A stretch of 5,372 nt of DNA from a bacterium (GTDB taxonomy: Bacteria; Myxococcota_A; Bradymonadia; UBA7976; UBA1532): NCBI GenBank assembly GCA_030424955.1, contig JAUHVS010000465.1, forward strand, positions 1 through 5,372. The letters are read 5' to 3'. Numbering within the stretch: the stretch's first letter is position 1; each line of letters starts with the position of its first letter. Positions 1 through 5,372 of the stretch are shown in pieces. A program made the translations under genes and the position numbers. The notes below the pieces were generated by a model. That model was not told where the DNA came from and did not search any database. It was given only the letters and a program-made list of their open reading frames with translations.

Positions 1-196
1 TGACGGGCGGGAGCACCACGGCCCCGCCCGCGCCGCCGGTGCCGCCGCCTGCGCCCCCGGCGCCGCCCCCGTCGCTCCGCGCGGGGCCCGCGTCGGTGGC
101 GTCGGCCGTCTCAGACCCGCACCCGGCGGCCGCCAGCGCGGTCGCGAGCACACACCCCGCCTGCCAGCGGCCTAGCCGGCCTGCCCGTCGTCCCAT
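1..196 (-). CDS. Putative lipoprotein with Gly-rich linker, 3'-partial
   Basis: The ATG at 196-194 opens a frame with no stop before the window edge (65 whole codons). The product begins MGRRAGRLGRWQAGC, a basic n-region, continues with hydrophobic CVLATALAAAG, and then has C26 preceded by A-A-G, an acceptable though not classic lipobox. After a short TADATDAG segment comes a Gly linker, residues 43-59, of GGA/GGT type, then VVLPPV. Signal peptide, Cys and Gly/Ala spacer together are a common layout for Myxococcota surface lipoproteins; the functional domain lies outside the window. A strong purine-rich Shine-Dalgarno sits 4 nt upstream. The start overlaps the YkgJ gene's 3' end by 25 nt in another frame, so the two are probably co-transcribed. 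The alternative is that this GC-rich frame is open by chance, but the RBS, signal peptide and lipobox together argue for a real gene. No function can be assigned. Confidence 0.8.
   Translation of the reverse strand, partial: MGRRAGRLGRWQAGCVLATALAAAGCGSETADATDAGPARSDGGGAGGAGGGTGGAGGAVVLPPV
20..70 (-). repeat. GGC/GCC-rich glycine linker repeat
   Basis: In-frame GGN-rich codons encode residues 43-59 of the 3'-partial lipoprotein (GGGAGGAGGGTGGAGGA). It is a low-complexity spacer of the kind that separates a lipid anchor from a surface domain, and is prone to slippage-driven length change. Confidence 0.6.
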
Positions 197-774
197 GGTG
201 CCTCTCCCTCGGGCTGCAGCGCCCACGTCAGGGGGCCCCGGACGGGTCCCCCGGCCTGCGATCGATAGCGAGCCGCGACCACGGCCAGCAGGGTGTCGAC
301 CCGCGCGAGCGCCAGCGCGCCCCCGGGCGCGATCAGCGCGGGCACCTCGGCGGGTGGAACGGTCGCGAAGTTCAGGGCGCACCAGCTGGGGCCGTCCTCG
401 GTGAAGACCAGGGGCCCGTGGGTGCGACACAAGATGGGGCGCGCGGCGTACACGGCGCACGCGCCGTCGCCGTCGAGGAACACGCACCGCGCGCCCGCGA
501 CGACCTCGGGATCCGCGAGCCGGGCGCGTAGCGCTGCTTGGGTGGAGACGGGGAGCTGCCCGACGTGGGCCCGGAGCGCTGCGAGCTCAACGCCGAAGGC
601 GGTGCGGCTCACGCGGCAGCAGGCGTCGCAGCCGCGGCCGCACGCGAGCCACTGCGCCTGAGCCGCCTCGGCGTTGGCGGCGAACTCGTCGACGCGCGCG
701 CGAACGGCGAAGTACTCGGCCAGGGCAGGGGGGGCGTCGGGGCCGGGCCCGACGCTGGGGGCGTCCGTCGTCAC
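172..774 (-). CDS. YkgJ-family cysteine-cluster protein (putative Zn/Fe chelating)
   Basis: This encodes 200 residues with the YkgJ/UPF0153 cysteine signature: C45-x3-C49-x2-C52-C53, then C97-x8-C106, then 'ARPILC' with C116 followed by R-T-H-G, and C132 in 'SWCALNF'. The family is regarded as a zinc- or iron-chelating domain, and its biochemical function is poorly defined. No signal peptide or membrane segment is visible, so the protein should be cytoplasmic, unlike its neighbours. It starts at a GTG whose last two bases form part of the upstream TGA (GTGA, 4-nt overlap). No Shine-Dalgarno is evident before it, so translation probably depends on ribosomes finishing the upstream lipoprotein gene. 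The first 18 or so residues are Pro/Ala-rich and probably disordered, and the tail after residue 175 is outside the Cys core. Its 3' end overlaps the next gene by 25 nt. The family call is firm; the link to the surface proteins is only positional. Confidence 0.92.
   Translation of the reverse strand: MTTDAPSVGPGPDAPPALAEYFAVRARVDEFAANAEAAQAQWLACGRGCDACCRVSRTAFGVELAALRAHVGQLPVSTQAALRARLADPEVVAGARCVFLDGDGACAVYAARPILCRTHGPLVFTEDGPSWCALNFATVPPAEVPALIAPGGALALARVDTLLAVVAARYRSQAGGPVRGPLTWALQPEGEAPWDDGQAG
201..210 (-). promoter_or_regulatory. Shine-Dalgarno for the Gly-linker lipoprotein gene
   Basis: The minus strand reads GAGGGAGAGG followed by CACC and the ATG at 196. This purine-rich site lies inside the end of the YkgJ coding sequence and supports a separately initiated downstream gene. 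Confidence 0.7.
771..774 (-). promoter_or_regulatory. GTGA stop/start overlap (translational coupling)
   Basis: On the minus strand GTG (774-772) starts the YkgJ gene and TGA (773-771) ends the ASH lipoprotein gene. The upstream bases are pyrimidine-rich (CGTCCTCCCCGCCC) and lack a Shine-Dalgarno, so stop-restart coupling is the likely initiation mode. The overlap is seen directly; the coupling is inferred. Confidence 0.7.
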
Positions 775-2315
775 TGACCCGCGGGCGGGGAGGACGTGAT
801 GTAGACGCTGGTGGTGTTGGGCGTCGCGTTGCTCTCGATGATCAGGGCGGCGAAGCGCGCGTTGCGATCCTCGGCGCCGCGGCTGAGCTGCACCTCAACC
901 TCGTGGCTCGCGCCCGCCTCGATGGTGGTGGGCCCCGCGCCGCGGGTCAGCGTGAACTCAGCGTCGCTCGCGGGCACAGCGTCCTCGGCCGTGCTCAGGG
1001 ACAGCCGGCTGATGGTCAGCGGCTGCGCGCCCGGGTTGCTCAGCGTGATCACCTGCGAGCCCGTCGACCCGAAGGCCACGTCGTTGAGGGTCACCACGGG
1101 CGGCTCCACATCCAACAGCGCCGGCAGGGCCTCGCCCGACCGCAGCAGCGGCACGACGGTGAGGCGCTGATCGTCGGCGCCCTGGTCGGCGTCAGAGGTG
1201 ATCAGCAGGCTCGCGTCCGAGCCCTCCATGCTGCCGGGGCGGTACACCAGCAGCAGCTCCTGCGACTGGCCGGCCTGCAGCTGGAACGACACCGGGCCGT
1301 CCTCGATGCGGTACTCGTCGTTGGGCTGGTCGATGAGGATGCTCTCGATGTTGAGGCTCTTGAGGCCGCGGTTCGAGATGCTCATGACCACGCGCTTGTC
1401 CCGCTCGGCCAGCACCGGCACGCCGAAGATGGCGGGGTTGGGCTGCACATCCAGCACGCTGGTCACCGCCTCCGAGGTCAGGCGCACGCGGTACTCCGGC
1501 GTGGTCGCGTTCTCGCTGACGAACACGATCTCAGCGATGTCGGCCGTGTCATCGGCGGGGGTGTAGGTCACCGAGAAGGTCTGCGCCTGCTGGTTGTTGA
1601 CGTTCCACGGCAGGGAGCTGTCGGCGCGCACGCGGAACTCGTCGATGACCTGCTGGGTCATCGGATCGACCGGCTGCGGCGTGATGTACTCGACGCGGAA
1701 GTCCGCCACGTTCAGCAGGCCGCTGCCGCTGTTGCGGATGACCCCGAACTCCGAGCCCCCATCGATGGGGAAGGAGATCAGGCTGGTGCCGCCCCACTCG
1801 GGCTGCTCGCGGCGCACCCGCAGGTCCACCTCGACGCGCTCGCGGTCCAGGGCGTTGGACTCGACGATCAGCTTCCAGCCGCTGTCGGTGTCCCCGATGG
1901 ACCGGTAGGTCACGTTGACGACCAGGGACTCGTTGTTGCCGAGCACCCAGGGGAACGCGCGGCCGCCGGCGCGCTCCTCGATCATGAAGTGGCAGTTCTC
2001 GTCGAGCTCGGTGGGCAGGGCGTCGTTGCGCCCGAGGCCGAGGCTGACGCGGTCGCACTGGCGGGCGCCCGTGAACTGGGTCGACTCGAGGTACACGGCG
2101 GTCACCGACAGCGGCTGCTCCCCGTCCTGGCGGATCTCGATGGCGCGGGCCACCGACTGCCGCCCGGGGGGCTCAGGATCATAGTCGATGCTGCCAGGGC
2201 TGACCGACACGTTGGTGGACTTGGTCTCCTGGAAGGAGTCGTCGTCGCAGCCCGAGGCCAACACGAGAGCGCCAGCCAAGAGCAGCCGGCCGTACAGGGG
2301 GAGCATGGACGTCAT
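771..2315 (-). CDS. ASH-repeat (choice-of-anchor D-like) lipoprotein
   Basis: This encodes 514 residues. The N-terminus is a short lipoprotein signal: few charges, hydrophobic LLLAGALVLA at 11-20, then S-G-C with the lipid Cys at 23, followed by an acidic DDD. Asp at +2 retains lipoproteins in the inner membrane of E. coli, but that rule may not hold in this lineage. The remainder is about four beta-sandwich repeats, near 35-168, 173-282, 287-394 and 400-508, with markers such as 'VSVSPGSIDY', 'ISNRGLKSLNI', 'LSNPGAQPLTI' and closing 'SNATP'-type strands. Beyond the lipid Cys only C87 and C108 occur, possibly a disulfide in repeat 1. There is no catalytic motif, so a structural or binding role is most likely. 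The frame is open back to 2471, but the ATG at 2315 has a Shine-Dalgarno and begins the signal peptide, whereas the extra 52 residues are Arg/Pro/Ala-rich. The stop overlaps the next gene's start. Confidence 0.92.
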   Translation of the reverse strand: MTSMLPLYGRLLLAGALVLASGCDDDSFQETKSTNVSVSPGSIDYDPEPPGRQSVARAIEIRQDGEQPLSVTAVYLESTQFTGARQCDRVSLGLGRNDALPTELDENCHFMIEERAGGRAFPWVLGNNESLVVNVTYRSIGDTDSGWKLIVESNALDRERVEVDLRVRREQPEWGGTSLISFPIDGGSEFGVIRNSGSGLLNVADFRVEYITPQPVDPMTQQVIDEFRVRADSSLPWNVNNQQAQTFSVTYTPADDTADIAEIVFVSENATTPEYRVRLTSEAVTSVLDVQPNPAIFGVPVLAERDKRVVMSISNRGLKSLNIESILIDQPNDEYRIEDGPVSFQLQAGQSQELLLVYRPGSMEGSDASLLITSDADQGADDQRLTVVPLLRSGEALPALLDVEPPVVTLNDVAFGSTGSQVITLSNPGAQPLTISRLSLSTAEDAVPASDAEFTLTRGAGPTTIEAGASHEVEVQLSRGAEDRNARFAALIIESNATPNTTSVYITSSPPAGQ

Positions 2316-2323
2316 GGAGGAGG

Positions 2324-2329
2324 CACCTC
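2324..2329 (-). promoter_or_regulatory. Shine-Dalgarno for the ASH lipoprotein gene
   Basis: The minus strand reads GAGGTG, 8 nt before the ATG at 2315, a good match to the anti-SD core. It decides the start: the next in-frame ATG (2306) would be 17 nt away, and the longer open frame from 2471 would bypass the signal peptide. Confidence 0.75.
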
Positions 2330-2367
2330 GACTCAGCAGGGGAGCGACCCCGCGAGGGCCGCCGTGA

Positions 2368-2391
2368 CGCCGCCAGGATGCCCCGGCGGCG
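2368..2391 (-). other. GC hairpin in the leader of the ASH lipoprotein gene
   Basis: On the minus strand CGCCGCC and GGCGGCG pair as a 7-bp stem, extendable by one G-U and two G-C pairs to a 10-bp stem with a GCAU loop. It ends about 52 nt upstream of the ATG at 2315. It lacks a U-tract and does not cover the Shine-Dalgarno. It could shape the leader RNA, or be a by-product of a GCC-rich stretch. Confidence 0.35.
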
Positions 2392-2446
2392 GCGGTTGGG
2401 TCCAGCCTCACGACCTGCACGGGGCGGGTGGCGGGGGCTGGGGTGC

Positions 2447-2468
2447 TGGCCCGCCGGTCGGCGGGCCA
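2447..2468 (-). terminator. Strong GC hairpin just after the VWA gene stop
   Basis: On the minus strand TGGCCCGCC, loop GACC, then GGCGGGCCA form a perfect 9-bp stem beginning 12 nt after the TGA at 2481. No U-tract follows (the next bases are GCACCCCAGC), so it is not a canonical intrinsic terminator. It may be a U-less terminator, a 3'-end stabiliser, or an attenuating structure between genes 1 and 2. Confidence 0.45.
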
Positions 2469-2480
2469 CACGGCCCAGGG

Positions 2481-5372
2481 TCAGTTCCGACGTGGGAAGC
2501 ACTGGGTGTTGTAGTTGACCACGATCCGCTCCATCGGCTGCGGCACGGCCGCCTCGTCGAACACCACCGAGTTGCTTGGATCGTCGTACATCCAGCCGTT
2601 GTTGCGGGGCACGCCGTTGACCGCCACGTCCACGGTCTCTGGGACCGCCGGGCGGGTCAGGAAGAACTGCACCGGCAGACCAAACGCCCGGTTGCCAATC
2701 TCCTGGAGCGAGGCGCCGAAGTCGCGATCGCAGATGCTGTACACCTCGCCGTTGGTCCGATCGGCCACCTCGACGTAGCGCCGGCCGGGGTCGGCGGTGC
2801 CAGCGTCGCTCTCGCAGGAGGCCGCGCGGCCGTTGTTGGCGCCGACGATGGCGTTCGCACGGAACAGCCCCTCGTTGCGGAAGCCCTTGATGTTCTTGAA
2901 GAAATCGACAAAGAAGTTGAGCGTTCCGGGCGAGAAGTCGTCCTCGTCGCTGACGAAGATGATCTCCAGCGCGGCGTCGTCCCGCAGGAAGCCCCGGTTG
3001 TGGCCACCGCAGAAGCCCTCCACACACCGATCGGGATCCATGCAGTCGGCGTCGGCCTGGCAGGCGATCCCGGTGTCGAAGATCAGGGGATCGGACAGCC
3101 CGCGCTGAGCAGCCTCGAGCCCGTGCTCTTCGCCCGCGCCGTTGGTGCCCACCTCGACGGCGTCTTGGAACTGCTGGGCCACGTTGGGCCCGCGCCGCAT
3201 GATGCGCGGCGCCTGCAGCTTGCCGGAGTCATCCGGATCGTCCATGTCGGTGGTGACGATGCCCAGCTGGTAGTCGTTCTGGAAGGCCTGCGCCCCGTTG
3301 ATGAAGTCGGCGAAGTTGTTGCGCAGGTTGCGCTGCTCCTCGCTCATCGAGCCCGAGTTGTCGACCACGAACAAGATGTCGACGGTGCGGCCGCTGGTCT
3401 GCACGAACTCGTCGGTCTGGCGGCTGTCGGCGACGCCCTCCCCGCGCAGCGGCACCCGCAGGTTCGGGTTGTCGGCGGCGTCCGACACGAACACCACCTC
3501 GCACTCGTCCTCGCCCAGGCCGCCCGGCTCGTAGTTGAACAGGAAGTCGGCGGGGGCGTTGCGGGTCACGACGATGCAGCCGTCGGGGTCGGCGATGGGC
3601 CGCTCCACCAGGAAGAACTCGTCACACGCGCCCTCGAACTGAACGTCGCGGATGCACAGATCCACGATGCCCGTGTTGTAGACCGTGATCCGCTCGTCCC
3701 GCGAGGCGCACTCGCCGGCCGTCACCGCGCCGAAGTCGAGGCGGGAGGGGATGACCTCGATGTTGCTCTCGCCGGACACGCCCTGCACCGACGCCGTGGC
3801 CGTGCGCTCCTCGTTGAGGAAGGGATCGAAGAACGTCACCGTGTAGGTCGCCGCGTCCGCCGAGAAGAACCGGGGCCGGTAGGTGATCTCGAAGGGCAGG
3901 AACTCGCCCGGCGCAGCGCGGCGGGCGCCCACAGGCTGCGTCAGGAAGAAGACGGCGGGCAGCCCGGGGATGGGGATCACCGGCGCGATGGACTCGGAGC
4001 GCACCTGGCACTCGCCGGTGCCGCGGTTGACGAGCTTCAGCTCGCGGGTCCGGTTGCTCCCGCGGCTCACGAGGCCGAAGTCCGCCCGGTTGGGCAGCAC
4101 GATCATGTCGCACGTCGGGGCGCCGCCGCCCACCACCGACAGGGGCACCTCCAGGCGCGGCGTGTCGGGGCTGTTGTTCACCAAGGTCAACGTGCCCTCA
4201 TCCAGATCGCCCTGGGCGAGGCCATCGTTGGCGTACCACACCTCCAGGTTGACCGCCGACAGGGGCGCGATCTCGCGCGCCGCCATCTGGCCACCGCCCT
4301 CATCGCCCCAAGAGAACTGGGCGTTGTCGATGGTGATGTCTTCGATGGCCAGGGGCATGTCGCCACAGTTCGACACCTGCAGCAGGTTCCGGGCGCTCTG
4401 CTGGCCCAGGGCCACCCGCCCGAAGTCCAGGCGCTCCGGGCGCACGCTGATGCAGGGCCGGCGCACGCGGCCCTCCACGGGCACGGTGAAGATCGCGTTG
4501 ACCGGGTCGTTGCTCGCGAAGCTGATGGCCGTGCGGTGGCGGCCATCGGCCTGGGGCGCGTAGCGCACGCCAAAGCGCAGGAACTCCTCGCCATCCGGCG
4601 CCAGGGTCACCGGCAGATCAGGCAGGTCATGGAGCGAGAACTGGTCGTTGGTGGGCGGGGCCGCGAACGCAAACTCAAGGCGGTCGATGGTCAGCGGGGC
4701 GGAGCCAACGTTCGTCACCGTGAGGTACTCAATGTCGGTCTCGGTGCCCAGGTCGACGGCGCCGAAGTTCACCTGGCTGGGATCGACGTTGATCGCGGCC
4801 CGGGGCAGCAGGCCCGTGAGGCCCACCGACAGCCGGGGCTGATCGGGATCGTCCGTGAGGATGATCAGCTCACCACGGTCAGGTGTGGCGTCCGACGGGG
4901 TGTAGCGCACGGTGAAGGTCGCGGACTCGTCGATCTGAAGCGTCGGCCGGGCGGCGGCATCCTCGCCGGTCTCGAAGTCGCGCGGGGTGTCCTCGGGCAG
5001 GAACACGTCCAGCACGGTGACCGGGATCAGGCCGATGTTGGTGAGGGTCACCTGGCCCTCGACCGGGGAGCCGATGGCCTCGGCCACCAACTCGAGCGCG
5101 ACGGGGTTCAGCGTCAGGCCCGTCTGGGCGTTGGTCGTCGTGATGGGGATCAGCACCTCGGGATCGTCGCGATCATTGGATCGCACGAACACGCCGCCCT
5201 CACCCAGCACGGAGTCGATGGGGGAGAAGGTGAGGGTGAGATCGGCCGCCTCCCCAGCGCCCACCCGCAGCGGCAGGGCGCCGTGCGTCTTGGTGAACTC
5301 CAGCTCATTGGTCGCGTTCGTGAACGCGATCTCGGTGATGATCAGCTCACTGCCGCCCACATTGCGCAGCTC
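2481..5372 (-). CDS. ASH-repeat (choice-of-anchor D) protein with VWA domain, 5'-partial
   Basis: The frame is open to the window edge, so the true start and any signal peptide lie upstream; a GTG at 5360 is just an internal Val inside a repeat (ELRNVGGSEL). 963 residues are visible, numbered from the edge. Repeats of about 100-110 residues lie near 1-80 (partial), 85-188, 192-302, 306-415, 421-532 and 536-646. They share a '(D/N)FG.V..G' start, an 'N.G..PL.I' middle and an 'SND..P...VPL.G' end, as in ASPM-SPD-2-Hydin/choice-of-anchor D domains. A VWA domain follows (about 662-905) with MIDAS D671-N-S673-G-S675, a TTD at 707-709 and SDEDD from 808. The C-terminus (about 905-963) is a beta-rich module with GWMYDDPSNSVVF. 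The protein has 16 cysteines, which suggests export and disulfides. The likely role is metal-dependent adhesion or ligand binding at the cell surface; the ligand is unknown. The stop is TGA at 2483-2481. Domain calls are confident, the role is inferred. Confidence 0.93.
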   Translation of the reverse strand, partial: ELRNVGGSELIITEIAFTNATNELEFTKTHGALPLRVGAGEAADLTLTFSPIDSVLGEGGVFVRSNDRDDPEVLIPITTTNAQTGLTLNPVALELVAEAIGSPVEGQVTLTNIGLIPVTVLDVFLPEDTPRDFETGEDAAARPTLQIDESATFTVRYTPSDATPDRGELIILTDDPDQPRLSVGLTGLLPRAAINVDPSQVNFGAVDLGTETDIEYLTVTNVGSAPLTIDRLEFAFAAPPTNDQFSLHDLPDLPVTLAPDGEEFLRFGVRYAPQADGRHRTAISFASNDPVNAIFTVPVEGRVRRPCISVRPERLDFGRVALGQQSARNLLQVSNCGDMPLAIEDITIDNAQFSWGDEGGGQMAAREIAPLSAVNLEVWYANDGLAQGDLDEGTLTLVNNSPDTPRLEVPLSVVGGGAPTCDMIVLPNRADFGLVSRGSNRTRELKLVNRGTGECQVRSESIAPVIPIPGLPAVFFLTQPVGARRAAPGEFLPFEITYRPRFFSADAATYTVTFFDPFLNEERTATASVQGVSGESNIEVIPSRLDFGAVTAGECASRDERITVYNTGIVDLCIRDVQFEGACDEFFLVERPIADPDGCIVVTRNAPADFLFNYEPGGLGEDECEVVFVSDAADNPNLRVPLRGEGVADSRQTDEFVQTSGRTVDILFVVDNSGSMSEEQRNLRNNFADFINGAQAFQNDYQLGIVTTDMDDPDDSGKLQAPRIMRRGPNVAQQFQDAVEVGTNGAGEEHGLEAAQRGLSDPLIFDTGIACQADADCMDPDRCVEGFCGGHNRGFLRDDAALEIIFVSDEDDFSPGTLNFFVDFFKNIKGFRNEGLFRANAIVGANNGRAASCESDAGTADPGRRYVEVADRTNGEVYSICDRDFGASLQEIGNRAFGLPVQFFLTRPAVPETVDVAVNGVPRNNGWMYDDPSNSVVFDEAAVPQPMERIVVNYNTQCFPRRN
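3009..3062 (-). other. Cys-rich cassette inside the VWA domain
   Basis: Residues 771-788 of the VWA protein read C-QADAD-C-MDPDR-C-VEGF-C, i.e. C-x5-C-x5-C-x4-C with Asp-rich spacers. Such 'C..D.DC.....C..G.C' cassettes are frequent in secreted Myxococcota proteins. Here it interrupts the VWA fold between the second MIDAS loop (TTD) and the third (SDEDD). Two disulfides are likely if the protein is exported. Confidence 0.7.
3432..5372 (-). repeat. Tandem array of ASH/choice-of-anchor D domains in the VWA protein
   Basis: Six diverged protein-level repeats of about 100-110 residues (the first incomplete at the window edge) occupy this stretch. Closing strands align clearly: GGVFVRSNDRDDPEVLIPIT, GELIILTDDPDQPRLSVGL, TAISFASNDPVNAIFTVPVEG without its last residue, GTLTLVNNSPDTPRLEVPL, and CEVVFVSDAADNPNLRVPL. 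The fourth full repeat (421-532) closes differently, with TYTVTFFDPFLNEERTATA. Divergence is high, so this is an old array rather than a recent DNA duplication. Confidence 0.8.

Larger units (their letters stand above)
2316..2480. other. 165-nt spacer between the VWA and ASH lipoprotein genes
   Basis: This is the only non-coding stretch in the window. It holds the two hairpins and the Shine-Dalgarno listed separately. I find no convincing sigma-70 -35/-10 pair and no sigma-54 GG/GC element. On the minus strand it stays open in the frame of the lipoprotein gene, but the encoded Arg/Pro/Ala-rich stretch looks like GC-driven absence of stops rather than protein. Confidence 0.6.

Noticed and set aside
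12..75. GCC/GCG-rich tract as a CRISPR, attachment site or structural DNA repeat
   Set aside because: The units are codon triplets in frame with a lipoprotein linker, with no spacers and no flanking inverted or direct repeats.
39..404. Plus-strand Pro/Ala/Arg-rich frame
   Set aside because: It is antisense to the Gly-linker lipoprotein and the YkgJ gene; its Pro runs are the complement of the GGC linker codons.
1549..2058. Minus-strand Arg-rich frame inside the ASH lipoprotein gene
   Set aside because: It is an alternate frame of a supported CDS with low-complexity Arg/Pro/Ala composition and no start signal.
2316..2471. N-terminal extension of the ASH lipoprotein to an ATG at 2471
   Set aside because: It would add 52 Arg/Pro/Ala-rich residues before a clear lipoprotein signal peptide, runs through both hairpins, and lacks a good Shine-Dalgarno; the start at 2315 has one.
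2316..2480. Promoter for the ASH lipoprotein operon
   Set aside because: No -35/-10 or -24/-12 element could be recognised; promoters in such GC-rich lineages are hard to see by eye, so this is left unannotated rather than excluded.
2179..3027. Long minus-strand open frame straddling the end of the VWA gene and the lipoprotein start
   Set aside because: It is out of frame with two well-supported genes, and its Arg/Gly/Pro-rich product has no recognisable motif. It is a high-GC shadow.
3883..4563. 226-codon plus-strand open frame
   Set aside because: It lies wholly antisense to the ASH repeat array, is Arg/Ser/Pro-rich, and shows no domain or RBS support. It is a shadow of the strong codon bias of the real gene.
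5358..5360. GTG at 5360 as the true start of the VWA protein
   Set aside because: The frame is open further upstream and encodes ELRN directly before it, continuing the repeat motif 'LRNVGGSELII'. The GTG is an internal Val and the gene is 5'-truncated by the window.

Overview
The window is very GC-rich, and every gene I can support lies on the minus strand, so transcription runs from high to low coordinates. Three protein features point to a Myxococcota-type (delta-proteobacterial) genome: arrays of ASH/Hydin-like 'choice-of-anchor D' beta-sandwich repeats, a secreted-type von Willebrand A (VWA) protein carrying a small C-x5-C-x5-C-x4-C cassette, and lipoproteins with an AGG-type glycine linker after the lipobox. 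The assignment is inferred from protein style; there is no rRNA or other phylogenetic marker here.

Layout in transcription order: (1) 5372-2481, a large 5'-truncated protein with about six ASH-type repeats, a VWA domain with an intact MIDAS motif, and a C-terminal beta module. (2) A 165-nt spacer (2480-2316) with two strong GC hairpins, one directly after the stop of gene 1 and one in the leader of gene 2. (3) 2315-771, a 514-residue lipoprotein made of about four further ASH-type repeats, started by an ATG with a good Shine-Dalgarno rather than by the longer open frame. (4) 774-172, a 200-residue YkgJ-type cysteine-cluster protein whose GTG start overlaps the preceding TGA by 4 nt. (5) 196 to the window edge, the start of another lipoprotein, with its own Shine-Dalgarno, overlapping the YkgJ gene by 25 nt.

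Genes 2-4 are almost certainly one transcription unit, since both junctions overlap; gene 1 may or may not read through the spacer. The products look like a cell-surface set: a large, probably exported, VWA/ASH adhesion-type protein, an ASH lipoprotein anchored to a membrane, another lipoprotein with a flexible Gly linker, and a cytoplasmic metal-binding YkgJ protein. How YkgJ fits is not evident from the sequence. I see no CRISPR array, tRNA, rRNA, mobile element, nuclease, toxin or defence gene. Nothing here proves a new system; the most notable points are the lipoprotein start at 196, the Cys cassette inside the VWA domain, the adjacent ASH-repeat proteins, and the overlap-coupled YkgJ/lipoprotein arrangement.
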